From contig JADFWA010000103.1 in the NCBI GenBank assembly GCA_015222855.1, forward strand, positions 1 to 5,275: 5,275 nt of DNA, written 5' to 3'. How positions within the stretch are numbered: the first letter of the stretch is position 1; each line of letters begins with the position of its first letter. Origin of the DNA: Pseudomonadota bacterium (GTDB lineage: Bacteria; Desulfobacterota; Syntrophia; Syntrophales; JADFWA01). Shown in pieces: positions 1 to 5,136 of this stretch. The notes beneath the pieces were generated by a model. That model did not search any database, was not told the DNA's origin, and was given only the letters and a program-made list of their open reading frames with translations. The position numbers and the translations under genes are program-made.

Positions 1-998
1 AGGCCGGTGCTGATCCTCAAAAGGTGGTTTATTCCGGTGTTGGGAAGAGAGCGGATGAAATAGAATATGCCCTCAAATCCGGGATACTTATGTTTAATGT
101 TGAATCTTCTCAGGAGCTTGAAGCTATAAATGACTGTGCGGGGAGAATGAGCAAAAGAGCGGGAATTTCCCTGCGGATAAATCCCGATGTCGATCCGATG
201 ACGCACCCCCATATATCAACCGGTCTCAAGGAGAACAAGTTCGGAATAGACATTGAGAAGTCTCTGGACGAGTACCGCCGTGCAAAGAAACTGGATCATG
301 TCGATATTATGGGGGTGGATTGCCACATAGGTTCTCAGATAACCGAAGTTTCTCCCTTTGTGGATGCCCTGAACCGCTTAAAAACTTTGATACATCTTCT
401 CAGGAGGGAAGAGGGTATCGAGATAAAATATCTTGATCTCGGGGGCGGCCTCGGTATTACGTATGATCAGGAAACTCCCCCCCATCCCGAGGAGTATGCA
501 AAGGCGGTTCTCGATGTCTCGAAGGATATTGGGTGCACTTTTATATTCGAGCCCGGAAGGGTGATCGTCGGCAATGCCGGGATACTGGTTTCCAGAGTGC
601 TTTACACCAAGAGCGGTGACGACAAAAACTTCGTCATCGTGGATGCGGGGATGAATGATTTGATACGTCCCAGTCTTTATGATTCGTATCACCACATTCA
701 GCCTGTAATATTGGAGGACAGAGAGAGTTTTACCGCCGATGTTGTCGGGCCGATCTGTGAGTCCGGCGACTTTCTGGCCAAGGGGAGAAATCTTCCCAGG
801 CTGAATAAGGGGGATCTTATCGCGGTGATGAGCGCCGGCGCCTACGGTTTTACCATGGCGTCAAATTATAATTCGAGACCCAGGATTCCGGAGGTTCTGG
901 TGAAGGATGATCGGTATTATGTTATAAGGAAAAGAGAGAAATATTCTGATCTGATCAGAGGTGAGGAGATACCGGAATTTTTATATGAAAGTGCCTAA
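1..998 (+). CDS. lysA: Diaminopimelate decarboxylase, 5'-truncated by window edge
   Basis: LysA is a cytoplasmic PLP enzyme that decarboxylates meso-2,6-diaminopimelate to L-lysine, the last step of the pathway. The open frame runs in from before base 1 (codons begin at base 3, reading AGADPQK before the first possible start at base 24). The GTG at 24 is internal, because the preceding residues fit the family. About 331 residues are visible of the usual 410-420. The missing N-terminus should carry the PLP-binding lysine. Visible fold-type III motifs are HIGSQI (324-341), the glycine-rich phosphate loop DLGGGLGI (435-458), EPGR (549-560), the active-site CESGD (756-770) whose Cys and Glu reach the neighbouring subunit's site, and GAYG (837-848) followed by NYNSRP. 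The C-terminus is complete and ends at TAA 996-998. No frameshift or missing motif is seen in the visible part. The frequent neighbours dapA and dapB follow downstream. Identity is very secure. Confidence 0.97.
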   Translation, partial: AGADPQKVVYSGVGKRADEIEYALKSGILMFNVESSQELEAINDCAGRMSKRAGISLRINPDVDPMTHPHISTGLKENKFGIDIEKSLDEYRRAKKLDHVDIMGVDCHIGSQITEVSPFVDALNRLKTLIHLLRREEGIEIKYLDLGGGLGITYDQETPPHPEEYAKAVLDVSKDIGCTFIFEPGRVIVGNAGILVSRVLYTKSGDDKNFVIVDAGMNDLIRPSLYDSYHHIQPVILEDRESFTADVVGPICESGDFLAKGRNLPRLNKGDLIAVMSAGAYGFTMASNYNSRPRIPEVLVKDDRYYVIRKREKYSDLIRGEEIPEFLYESA

Positions 999-1009
999 AG
1001 TTTAAAGAA
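996..1009. repeat. Two-unit 7-base direct repeat at the lysA stop
   Basis: TAAAGTT (996-1002) is followed directly by TAAAGAA (1003-1009), so the lysA stop codon is the start of the first unit. Two degenerate units alone could be chance. The repeat is listed because period-7 repeats also occur after dapB, after folK and at the end of the YHS-like gene. Confidence 0.35.
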
Positions 1010-1039
1010 GTAGCGCAGGGCTTTTGGTCACAACGAAGC

Positions 1040-1190
1040 ATGAAAATGTAGTGCCCGTTCCCCGAACGGGCAGATGAGGGTCTGTCTGCGTGCGGATACC
1101 TGCCTGCCGCGCCTATCTGAACGAGAACACTTGCGGTCAGACTGCGGCGCAGGCATGGCGCACAGGCAGGCATCGGCCCCTACATTTCAT
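1040..1190. repeat. Imperfect palindromic element (MITE-like) between lysA and dapA
   Basis: This occupies most of the 216-base gap between lysA and dapA and carries nested inverted repeats. The outer ends match: ATGAAAATGTAGTGCCC (1040-1056) pairs with GGCCCCTACATTTCAT (1175-1190) with one bulge and two mismatches. Inside, 1095-1113 pairs with 1157-1174 (core CCTGCCTG against CAGGCAGG, plus GCGCC against GGCGC), and TCTGA (1116-1120) pairs with TCAGA (1137-1141). A separate perfect hairpin sits at 1053-1071. The element looks richer in G+C than its flanks. It has no convincing ORF and no transposase. The outer ends resemble the 'GTAGGGGC...GCCCCTACA' style of dispersed palindromes found in many bacterial genomes; that resemblance is from memory, not a search. 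A TA dinucleotide lies inside both ends, but no clear target duplication is visible. The segment just upstream (about 1010-1039) may be part of a larger decayed element. It would lie in the dapA leader if dapA is read through from lysA. Confidence 0.6.
1053..1071. repeat. Perfect 8-bp hairpin
   Basis: GCCCGTTC (1053-1060) and GAACGGGC (1064-1071) are exact reverse complements around a CCC loop. The stem is GC-rich, but the following bases (AGATGAGGG) are not a U-tract, so it does not look like an intrinsic terminator. It lies within the left arm of the larger palindromic element. Confidence 0.7.
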
Positions 1191-1202
1191 ACAAAAAATA
1201 AG

Positions 1203-1207
1203 AGGAG
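1203..1207 (+). promoter_or_regulatory. Shine-Dalgarno site that fixes the dapA start
   Basis: AGGAG, within AGAGGAGA, ends 7 bases before the ATG at 1215. The frame is open further upstream to an ATG at 1074, but that start has no comparable site and would translate the palindromic element. The site supports 1215 as the start. Confidence 0.85.
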
Positions 1208-1214
1208 AGAAATT

Positions 1215-2087
1215 ATGTTTAAGGGAGCGATAGTGGCGATTGTTACACCTTTCAAGAATGGAGAGGTGGATGAGGAGGCGTTGAGGGAACTTGTCGAGTT
1301 TCAGATAGAAAACGGGACTGATGGTATAGTTCCCTGCGGGACTACAGGTGAGTCTGCCACCATGTCCCATGAAGAGCATGACAGGGTTGTTGAGATCGTT
1401 GTAGACGCGGTTAACAAAAGAGTGCCCGTCATTGCCGGTACCGGATCCAATAACACTAAAGAGGCGCTAAGGCTGACCAAGCATGCTCATGAAGTGGGGG
1501 CAGACGGCGCTCTGATGGTAACGCCCTATTACAACAGGCCGACCCAGGAGGGTCTCTATCAGCACTATAAAATGGTGGCCGAGGAAGTGCCGATTCCTAT
1601 CATTTTATATAACGTTCCAAGCAGAACTGGGACGAATCTCTTGCCGGAAACGGACGCGCGTCTGTCCAGGATCAGCAATATCGTTGGCGTAAAGGAAGCT
1701 ACGGCGGATCTGAAACAGGTTTCCAAGATAATCGATCTTTGCGGTGATGATTTTGCTGTTATCTCGGGAGATGATTTTACCGTTTTCCCCATCCTTGCCG
1801 TGGGTGGTAAGGGTGTTATTTCCGTTGTTTCAAATGTGGCCCCGGCTGATATGGCAAGTATGATCGATGCTTTTGAAGCGGGCGATATGGATAAGGCAAA
1901 AGAACTTCATTATAAAATGCGTTCCCTTATGGACGCGCTCTTTTTCGAGACGAATCCCGTTCCTACGAAGGCGGCCCTCGCCATGATGGGGAAGATTGAA
2001 TATGAGTTGAGGCTTCCCTTGTGCGGGATGTCGGATGCCAACTATGAGAGATTGAAAAAAGTTGTCTCGGATTACGGATTGATTTAG
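1215..2087 (+). CDS. dapA: 4-hydroxy-tetrahydrodipicolinate synthase
   Basis: DapA condenses pyruvate with L-aspartate 4-semialdehyde, the committed step of diaminopimelate and lysine synthesis, in the cytoplasm. The protein is 290 residues, the usual length (E. coli 292), and is a class I aldolase TIM barrel. Visible motifs are CGTTGES (41-47, with the active-site threonines T43 and T44), YYNRPTQEGLY (105-115), YNVPSRTG (132-139, with catalytic Y132 and substrate-binding R137), the Schiff-base lysine K160 in VGVKEAT, and GGKGVISV (197-204). Residues at the positions of the E. coli lysine-feedback site are also present (S47, A48, H52, H55, N79, E83, Y105), which suggests lysine inhibition; that is inference from the E. 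coli structure. The ATG at 1215 is chosen because MFKGAIVAIVTPF is the normal N-terminus and a good Shine-Dalgarno site precedes it. A longer in-frame start at 1074 is rejected. dapB follows after 12 bases, with its ribosome site overlapping the dapA stop. Confidence 0.98.
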   Translation: MFKGAIVAIVTPFKNGEVDEEALRELVEFQIENGTDGIVPCGTTGESATMSHEEHDRVVEIVVDAVNKRVPVIAGTGSNNTKEALRLTKHAHEVGADGALMVTPYYNRPTQEGLYQHYKMVAEEVPIPIILYNVPSRTGTNLLPETDARLSRISNIVGVKEATADLKQVSKIIDLCGDDFAVISGDDFTVFPILAVGGKGVISVVSNVAPADMASMIDAFEAGDMDKAKELHYKMRSLMDALFFETNPVPTKAALAMMGKIEYELRLPLCGMSDANYERLKKVVSDYGLI

Positions 2088-2093
2088 AGGGGG
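2086..2093 (+). promoter_or_regulatory. Shine-Dalgarno site of dapB overlapping the dapA stop
   Basis: AGAGGGGG begins inside the dapA TAG (2085-2087) and ends 6 bases before the dapB ATG. The overlap suggests that ribosomes terminating on dapA can reinitiate on dapB, consistent with one transcript. Confidence 0.8.
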
Positions 2094-2099
2094 TTTGGT

Positions 2100-2912
2100 A
2101 TGGTCAAAGCGATTGTTACAGGCGCTGCCGGCAGGATGGGAGGGCGGATAATCAGCCTCTTATCCGGAACCGAAGGTATAGAAATAGCCGGTGCTGTGGA
2201 AAGGAAGGGACATCCGCTTGTTGGCCGGGATGTGGGAGAGACCCTCGGCCTCGGTAAAACAGGTGTGATAATAGAGGATGACATTGAAAAGTGTGTCCGG
2301 AACGGGGATGTCATCATAGATTTTACCAGTCATGAGGCATCTCTTGACCATCTTAAAATTGCTGCCGAAAATAACACATCCATCGTAATCGGAAGTACCG
2401 GATTTACGGCGGATGAGATGGAAAGCGTGAAAGATTTAGCCGGGAACGCGAGATGCGTCCTCGCTCCCAATATGAGTGTCGGTGTGAATGTGATGTTTAA
2501 GGTGCTGGAGTATGTGGCCGGTATCCTGGGGGATGATTTTGATGTAGAGATAGTGGAGGCGCACCATAACCAGAAGAAAGACGCGCCCAGCGGGACGGCG
2601 GTGAAGATGGCCCAGATTATTGCGGAATCACTCAATCGTGATTTGGAGCAGGTTGGCGTTTATGGAAGAAAGGGCATGATCGGCGCGAGGACGAAGGATG
2701 AGATAGGTATCCAGACTGTGAGGGCAGGTGATATCGTTGGTGAGCATACGGTGATCTTCGGCGGTATCGGTGAGAGGCTGGAGTTCATACATCGTGCCCA
2801 CAGCCGGGATAACTTTGCCAAAGGCGCTATCAGGGCCGCGAAGTGGATTGTAGGCCAGGAAAACGGGTTTTACGATATGCAGGATGTCCTGGGATTAAGA
2901 GTTAAGAGTTAA
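2100..2912 (+). CDS. dapB: 4-hydroxy-tetrahydrodipicolinate reductase
   Basis: DapB reduces the DapA product with NAD(P)H to tetrahydrodipicolinate, in the cytoplasm. The protein is 270 residues (E. coli 273). The N-terminal Rossmann domain begins VKAIVTGAAGRMG with the dinucleotide loop at 8-14. E34-R35 occupy the place of the E. coli residues (E38-R39) that let that enzyme accept both NADH and NADPH. IDFT (73-76) and GSTGF (98-102) follow. The catalytic segment EAHHNQKKDAPSGTA (153-167) has the histidine pair H155/H156, the lysine K159 and the substrate-binding SGT. The C-terminal DapB domain includes GEHTVIFGGIGERLE and RAHSRDNFAKGA. The start is the only sensible ATG, with a strong ribosome site. 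The last codons (LRVKS and TAA) are written in a 7-base tandem repeat, so the extreme C-terminus is repeat-derived; the conserved FYDMQDVL end lies just before it. folK starts 9 bases downstream. Confidence 0.98.
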   Translation: MVKAIVTGAAGRMGGRIISLLSGTEGIEIAGAVERKGHPLVGRDVGETLGLGKTGVIIEDDIEKCVRNGDVIIDFTSHEASLDHLKIAAENNTSIVIGSTGFTADEMESVKDLAGNARCVLAPNMSVGVNVMFKVLEYVAGILGDDFDVEIVEAHHNQKKDAPSGTAVKMAQIIAESLNRDLEQVGVYGRKGMIGARTKDEIGIQTVRAGDIVGEHTVIFGGIGERLEFIHRAHSRDNFAKGAIRAAKWIVGQENGFYDMQDVLGLRVKS

Positions 2913-2915
2913 GAA
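2895..2915. repeat. Three-unit 7-base tandem repeat across the dapB stop
   Basis: TTAAGAG (2895-2901), TTAAGAG (2902-2908) and TTAAGAA (2909-2915) are consecutive: two exact units and one with a single change. The array encodes the last residues of DapB and its TAA (2910-2912), and ends 6 bases before the folK GTG. Loss or gain of a unit would shift the end of dapB and the dapB-folK spacing. Confidence 0.75.
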
Positions 2916-2921
2916 TGAAAA

Positions 2922-3437
2922 GTGGTAGAGAGGGTGTCTGACATTATCAGTTTTGTGGGTATAGGTTCCAATCTTGGAGATCCCGTTGGTAATTGTCGTA
3001 GAGCTGTTGAACTCATATCGTCTATCAACGAGGTAAATGTCTTACAGGAATCTTCTCTATACAGGACGGAGCCTGTCGGTTTTTCGGGACAGGATTGGTT
3101 TATTAACTGTGTTATTGAGGCAGGGACGGCGCTTTCCGCGCATTCCCTACTGGAAGCCCTGCAACAGATCGAAAGCAGCATGGGCAGGGCAAGGGAAGCA
3201 AGATGGGGGCCGAGGACAATAGATCTGGATATCCTTTTTTATGGCCGGGATATCGTAGAAGATGATGAACTGGTGATACCGCACCCTGAGCTTCATAAAA
3301 GGCGGTTTGTTCTTGCTCCGTTGTGTGAAATCGTCCCTAATTTTATTCACCCGGTTTTTGGGATTTCAGTAAAGGAAATATTGGATAGTCTTGAGGATAA
3401 AAGTGAAGTTGAGGTAATTAAGCGGCCGGCAACCTGA
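2922..3437 (+). CDS. folK: 2-amino-4-hydroxy-6-hydroxymethyldihydropteridine diphosphokinase
   Basis: FolK (HPPK) transfers pyrophosphate from ATP to 6-hydroxymethyl-7,8-dihydropterin, the step before dihydropteroate synthase in folate synthesis, in the cytoplasm. The protein is 171 residues, close to the family's 155-170. Motifs in order are FVGIGSNLGDP (11-21), SSLYRTEPVGF (44-54, pterin-binding loop), WFINCV (59-64), IESSMGR (83-89), the signature RWGPRTIDLDI (94-104) with magnesium-binding D101 and D103, and the ending IPHPELHKRRFVLAPLCEI. An in-frame TGA at 2916-2918 closes the frame upstream, so the start is GTG 2922 or GTG 2934. GTG 2922 is preferred because the second would have no space for its ribosome site, but neither has a good Shine-Dalgarno, which points to coupling with dapB 9 bases upstream. 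The ATG at 2915 is out of frame. No fusion to folB or folP is present. Confidence 0.96.
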   Translation: MVERVSDIISFVGIGSNLGDPVGNCRRAVELISSINEVNVLQESSLYRTEPVGFSGQDWFINCVIEAGTALSAHSLLEALQQIESSMGRAREARWGPRTIDLDILFYGRDIVEDDELVIPHPELHKRRFVLAPLCEIVPNFIHPVFGISVKEILDSLEDKSEVEVIKRPAT

Positions 3438-3449
3438 AAATTTACGATA

Positions 3450-3477
3450 TTTAAAATTCAACATCTAACATTTAGCA
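3450..3477. repeat. Degenerate 7-base tandem array in the folK-YHS gap
   Basis: TTTAAAA (3450-3456), TTCAACA (3457-3463), TCTAACA (3464-3470) and TTTAGCA (3471-3477) fit a consensus near TTTAACA with one or two changes per unit. They fill most of the 54-base AT-rich gap between folK and the next gene. No clear promoter or terminator is visible in this gap. The period is visible by eye, but AT-rich sequence makes chance similarity easier, so confidence is moderate. Confidence 0.55.
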
Positions 3478-3491
3478 TTTTCCCGAATACT

Positions 3492-3773
3492 ATGTTCATC
3501 CGTTTAATATTTACACTTATAGTTGTTTACTTGATTTATCGTTTGGCCAAAGGGCTTTTTCTTCCTTCAGCCAAACAACGCGATAAATTTCCCGAAAGGC
3601 CGGCATCCATCGGTGGGGAGGATCTGGTTGAGGATCCCTATTGCCATACATATGTGCCGATAAGTGATGCTTACAAGGCGTCTTTAAACGGCAAAACGGT
3701 TTATTTTTGCAGCAAGGAATGTTTTGAGAAATATAAGGCGAACATCAATGAAAATACCAAAATGAAAAATTAA
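3492..3773 (+). CDS. Small membrane-anchored YHS/TRASH-like cysteine protein
   Basis: This is a 93-residue protein of unknown cellular role. Residues 2-18 (FIRLIFTLIVVYLIYRL) form one hydrophobic segment, probably an uncleaved membrane anchor. A polar linker (about 20-42) follows, then a compact cysteine domain: DPYCHTYVP (48-56), a G-K-TVYFCS strand (67-74) and KECFEKYK (75-82). C51, C73 and C77 match the Cys-x(n)-YFC-x3-C layout of YHS/TRASH-like metal-binding domains; H52 replaces the glycine of the common DPVCG form and might act as an extra ligand. Family knowledge suggests metal binding or redox sensing, but no substrate can be named. There is no DNA-binding or enzyme domain. The ATG at 3492 lacks a convincing ribosome site, yet it directly begins the hydrophobic segment and no better start exists. 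The last four codons and stop lie in an A-rich repeat. It could be annotated as a hypothetical or YHS domain protein. Confidence 0.8.
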   Translation: MFIRLIFTLIVVYLIYRLAKGLFLPSAKQRDKFPERPASIGGEDLVEDPYCHTYVPISDAYKASLNGKTVYFCSKECFEKYKANINENTKMKN

Positions 3774-3822
3774 AAAGTAAAATGAGAGGACTATATAAGG
3801 GTTTTGTTGGTTTTTCATTTTG
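3758..3822. repeat. 12-bp inverted A/T repeat between the YHS-like gene and the transaldolase gene
   Basis: CAAAATGAAAAA (3758-3769) and TTTTTCATTTTG (3811-3822) are exact reverse complements separated by 41 bases. The left arm overlaps the end of the YHS-like coding region. The stem is nearly all A/T with a long loop, so it is a poor intrinsic terminator. The left arm is also part of a period-7 series: AAAATGA (3759-3765), AAAATTA (3766-3772), AAAAGTA (3773-3779), and a weaker AAATGAG (3780-3786). The right arm is an inverted version of the same type of sequence. Confidence 0.55.
3770..3799 (+). promoter_or_regulatory. Weak sigma-70-like promoter candidate for the transaldolase-pgsA genes
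   Basis: TTAAAA (3770-3775) and TATAAG (3794-3799) resemble -35 and -10 boxes with an 18-base spacer; TATATA at 3792-3797 gives a 16-base spacer. The match is partial and the region is AT-rich, so boxes arise easily. The candidate rests mainly on its place in the largest spacer after dapA and about 55 bases before the next start codon. Confidence 0.25.
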
Positions 3823-3838
3823 ATATTTGAGTTAAGCA

Positions 3839-3845
3839 GAGGGGG
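3839..3845 (+). promoter_or_regulatory. Shine-Dalgarno site that supports a TTG start
   Basis: GAGGGGG ends 8 bases before the TTG at 3854. An in-frame TAA at 3833-3835 precedes it and no ATG or GTG lies between, so the TTG is the only available initiation codon that keeps the conserved N-terminus. Confidence 0.8.
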
Positions 3846-3853
3846 TAGTTGAA

Positions 3854-4513
3854 TTGAAATTTTTTATAGATACGGCAAATATTGATGAGATTAAGGAAGG
3901 TATCAGTATGGGGATGGTAGACGGAGTGACTACCAATCCCACTCTGATAGCGAAGGAAAACAGGGAATTTGACGTTGTGGTAAGGGATATCCTTGAGGCA
4001 GTCGAGGGTCCCGTCAGTCTGGAGGCACTCAGTTTGGAGGCCGATGGCATGGTTGCTGAGGGAAAAGAGCTGGTGAAGCTGGGGAGCAATGTGGTAATAA
4101 AGGTTCCGATGACCGTTGAAGGTTTGAAGGCCACCAGGAGTTTTTCTGATCTGGGAATCCGTGTCAATCAGACCCTTGTTTTTTCTCCTCTCCAGGCTCT
4201 GATGGCGGCGAAAGCCGGCGCTGCTTATGTGAGCCCCTTTGTTGGAAGGCTTGATGATATCTCCCATGACGGCATGGAGCTTGTGGAACGGATATTGACC
4301 ATTTTTGACAATTATGACTTCGAAACAGAGGTTATTGTTGCCAGTGTGAGGCATCCGCTGCATGTGCTCGAAGCCGCGAAAATGGGTGCGGATATCGCGA
4401 CCATTCCTTTCAAGGTAATAGCACAGTTGGCGAAACACCCGCTTACCGACATAGGCATAGAAAAGTTTCTGGCAGATTGGGAAAAAGTTCCCGGAAAAAA
4501 AGGGATAGCGTAA
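3854..4513 (+). CDS. fsa: Transaldolase, TalC/FsaA (small) subfamily
   Basis: This is a class I aldolase of sugar-phosphate metabolism, 219 residues, a TIM barrel in the family of short transaldolases and fructose-6-phosphate aldolases (E. coli FsaA 220). The N-terminus [16 protein letters not shown] carries catalytic D6, then [12 protein letters not shown] (24-35), the Schiff-base lysine K83 in [15 protein letters not shown] (105-111, T107), SPFVGRLDD (127-135) and ASVRHPLHV (163-171). At two positions that separate activities, E57 and F129 align with transaldolase residues (E. coli TalB E96 and F178) rather than FsaA Q59 and Y131. I therefore infer transaldolase (transfer of a dihydroxyacetone unit between sugar phosphates) over free fructose-6-phosphate cleavage, although this family is often labelled fsa. 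The start is TTG, supported by the ribosome site and the conserved N-terminus. pgsA begins 6 bases after the TAA, so the two are probably co-transcribed. The protein is cytoplasmic. Confidence 0.93.
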   Translation: MKFFIDTANIDEIKEGISMGMVDGVTTNPTLIAKENREFDVVVRDILEAVEGPVSLEALSLEADGMVAEGKELVKLGSNVVIKVPMTVEGLKATRSFSDLGIRVNQTLVFSPLQALMAAKAGAAYVSPFVGRLDDISHDGMELVERILTIFDNYDFETEVIVASVRHPLHVLEAAKMGADIATIPFKVIAQLAKHPLTDIGIEKFLADWEKVPGKKGIA

Positions 4514-4519
4514 CAGTCT

Positions 4520-5122
4520 ATGATCGATTTCCTGAAAAAGTCATTTGACAGGCTGCCTATAGGATCTAAATGGAAGGAGATATTAAATCTCCCTAACAGC
4601 ATAACACTGCTGAGAATCGGTGTTGTCCCCGTATTGTTTCTGCTCCTCCTTTCACCCGGCAGGGTATTAAGTCTGATCATAGCGGTCCTGTTTATTCTTG
4701 CAGCCCTGACGGATCTTTTGGACGGTTATATAGCCAGGAGATACGGGATTGTAACAAAAATGGGGAAATTGCTGGACCCCATAGCGGACAAGATTGTTGT
4801 AAGCACGGCCATGATATTGATGATCCCTATAGGCCATATTCCGGCCTGGGTCGTGGTTTTAATTATTGTGCGGGATGTTGCTGTTGATGGGATAAGGAGT
4901 GTTGCCTCTTCAGAAGGTCTTGTTATTCCCGCCGGTAAGCTGGGTAAACAAAAAACTCTGACTCAAAACATCGCCGTATCCTCCCTTATAATTCATTATC
5001 CACTATTTGGAATCAATGCCCATCTCGTGGGTATGGTCATTCTCTACCTTGCCCTGATCTTAACGATTTGGTCAGGCGTAGATTACGTTGTAAAGTTTTA
5101 CAGGGGAACAATCGAGAAGTAA
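4520..5122 (+). CDS. pgsA: CDP-diacylglycerol--glycerol-3-phosphate 3-phosphatidyltransferase
   Basis: PgsA joins CDP-diacylglycerol and glycerol-3-phosphate to make phosphatidylglycerophosphate, the precursor of phosphatidylglycerol and cardiolipin, in the inner membrane. The protein is 200 residues, slightly longer than the usual 180-190. The full CDP-alcohol phosphatidyltransferase signature D-x2-DG-x2-AR-x8-G-x3-D-x3-D spans 65-90, with metal and substrate aspartates D65, D68, D86 and D90. NLPNSITLLRIG (23-34) is the typical N-terminal segment, and RDVAVDGIRS with AGKLGKQKT (138-146) marks the PgsA type rather than phosphatidylserine or cardiolipin synthase. Hydrophobic stretches at about 28-46, 48-64, 92-120 and 150-190 fit a multi-helix membrane protein. 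About 22 residues precede the conserved core. The ATG at 4520 is used although its ribosome site is poor, because no better in-frame start follows; coupling to the gene ending 6 bases upstream is likely. An AAGGAGA at 4574-4580 has no suitable start codon after it in this frame. Confidence 0.95.
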   Translation: MIDFLKKSFDRLPIGSKWKEILNLPNSITLLRIGVVPVLFLLLLSPGRVLSLIIAVLFILAALTDLLDGYIARRYGIVTKMGKLLDPIADKIVVSTAMILMIPIGHIPAWVVVLIIVRDVAVDGIRSVASSEGLVIPAGKLGKQKTLTQNIAVSSLIIHYPLFGINAHLVGMVILYLALILTIWSGVDYVVKFYRGTIEK

Positions 5123-5136
5123 AAAGGCTGATCGCA

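Noticed and set aside
378..695. Minus-strand ORF of 105 residues inside lysA
   Set aside because: It is antisense to conserved LysA motifs and has no motif of its own.
1053..1071. Intrinsic terminator after lysA
   Set aside because: The hairpin is strong but is followed by AGATGAGGG rather than a run of T, and it lies within a larger palindrome.
1095..1174. CRISPR-like repeats
   Set aside because: The similar blocks are inverted, unequal and without regular spacers, so they form a stem and not a CRISPR array.
1074..1214. 47-residue N-terminal extension of DapA from ATG 1074
   Set aside because: It translates the palindromic element, has no comparable ribosome site, and DapA proteins normally begin at the MFKGAIVAI-type segment encoded from 1215.
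999..1214. Lysine riboswitch or other leader RNA upstream of dapA
   Set aside because: The gap is structured, but I could not find the conserved lysine riboswitch core motifs, and the symmetry looks like a transposable or palindromic repeat. A covariance-model search would settle it.
3470..3491. Promoter just before the YHS-like gene
   Set aside because: The ATACTAT string abuts the start codon and has no -35-like box at a proper distance; it would leave almost no leader.
3815..4438. 207-residue minus-strand ORF
   Set aside because: It lies antisense to the clear transaldolase gene, has no recognisable motif, and is a shadow of that gene's codon bias.
4574..4600. Alternative pgsA start after the AAGGAGA at 4574-4580
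   Set aside because: No ATG, GTG or TTG follows in the pgsA frame at a useful distance, so the purine-rich stretch is coding sequence.
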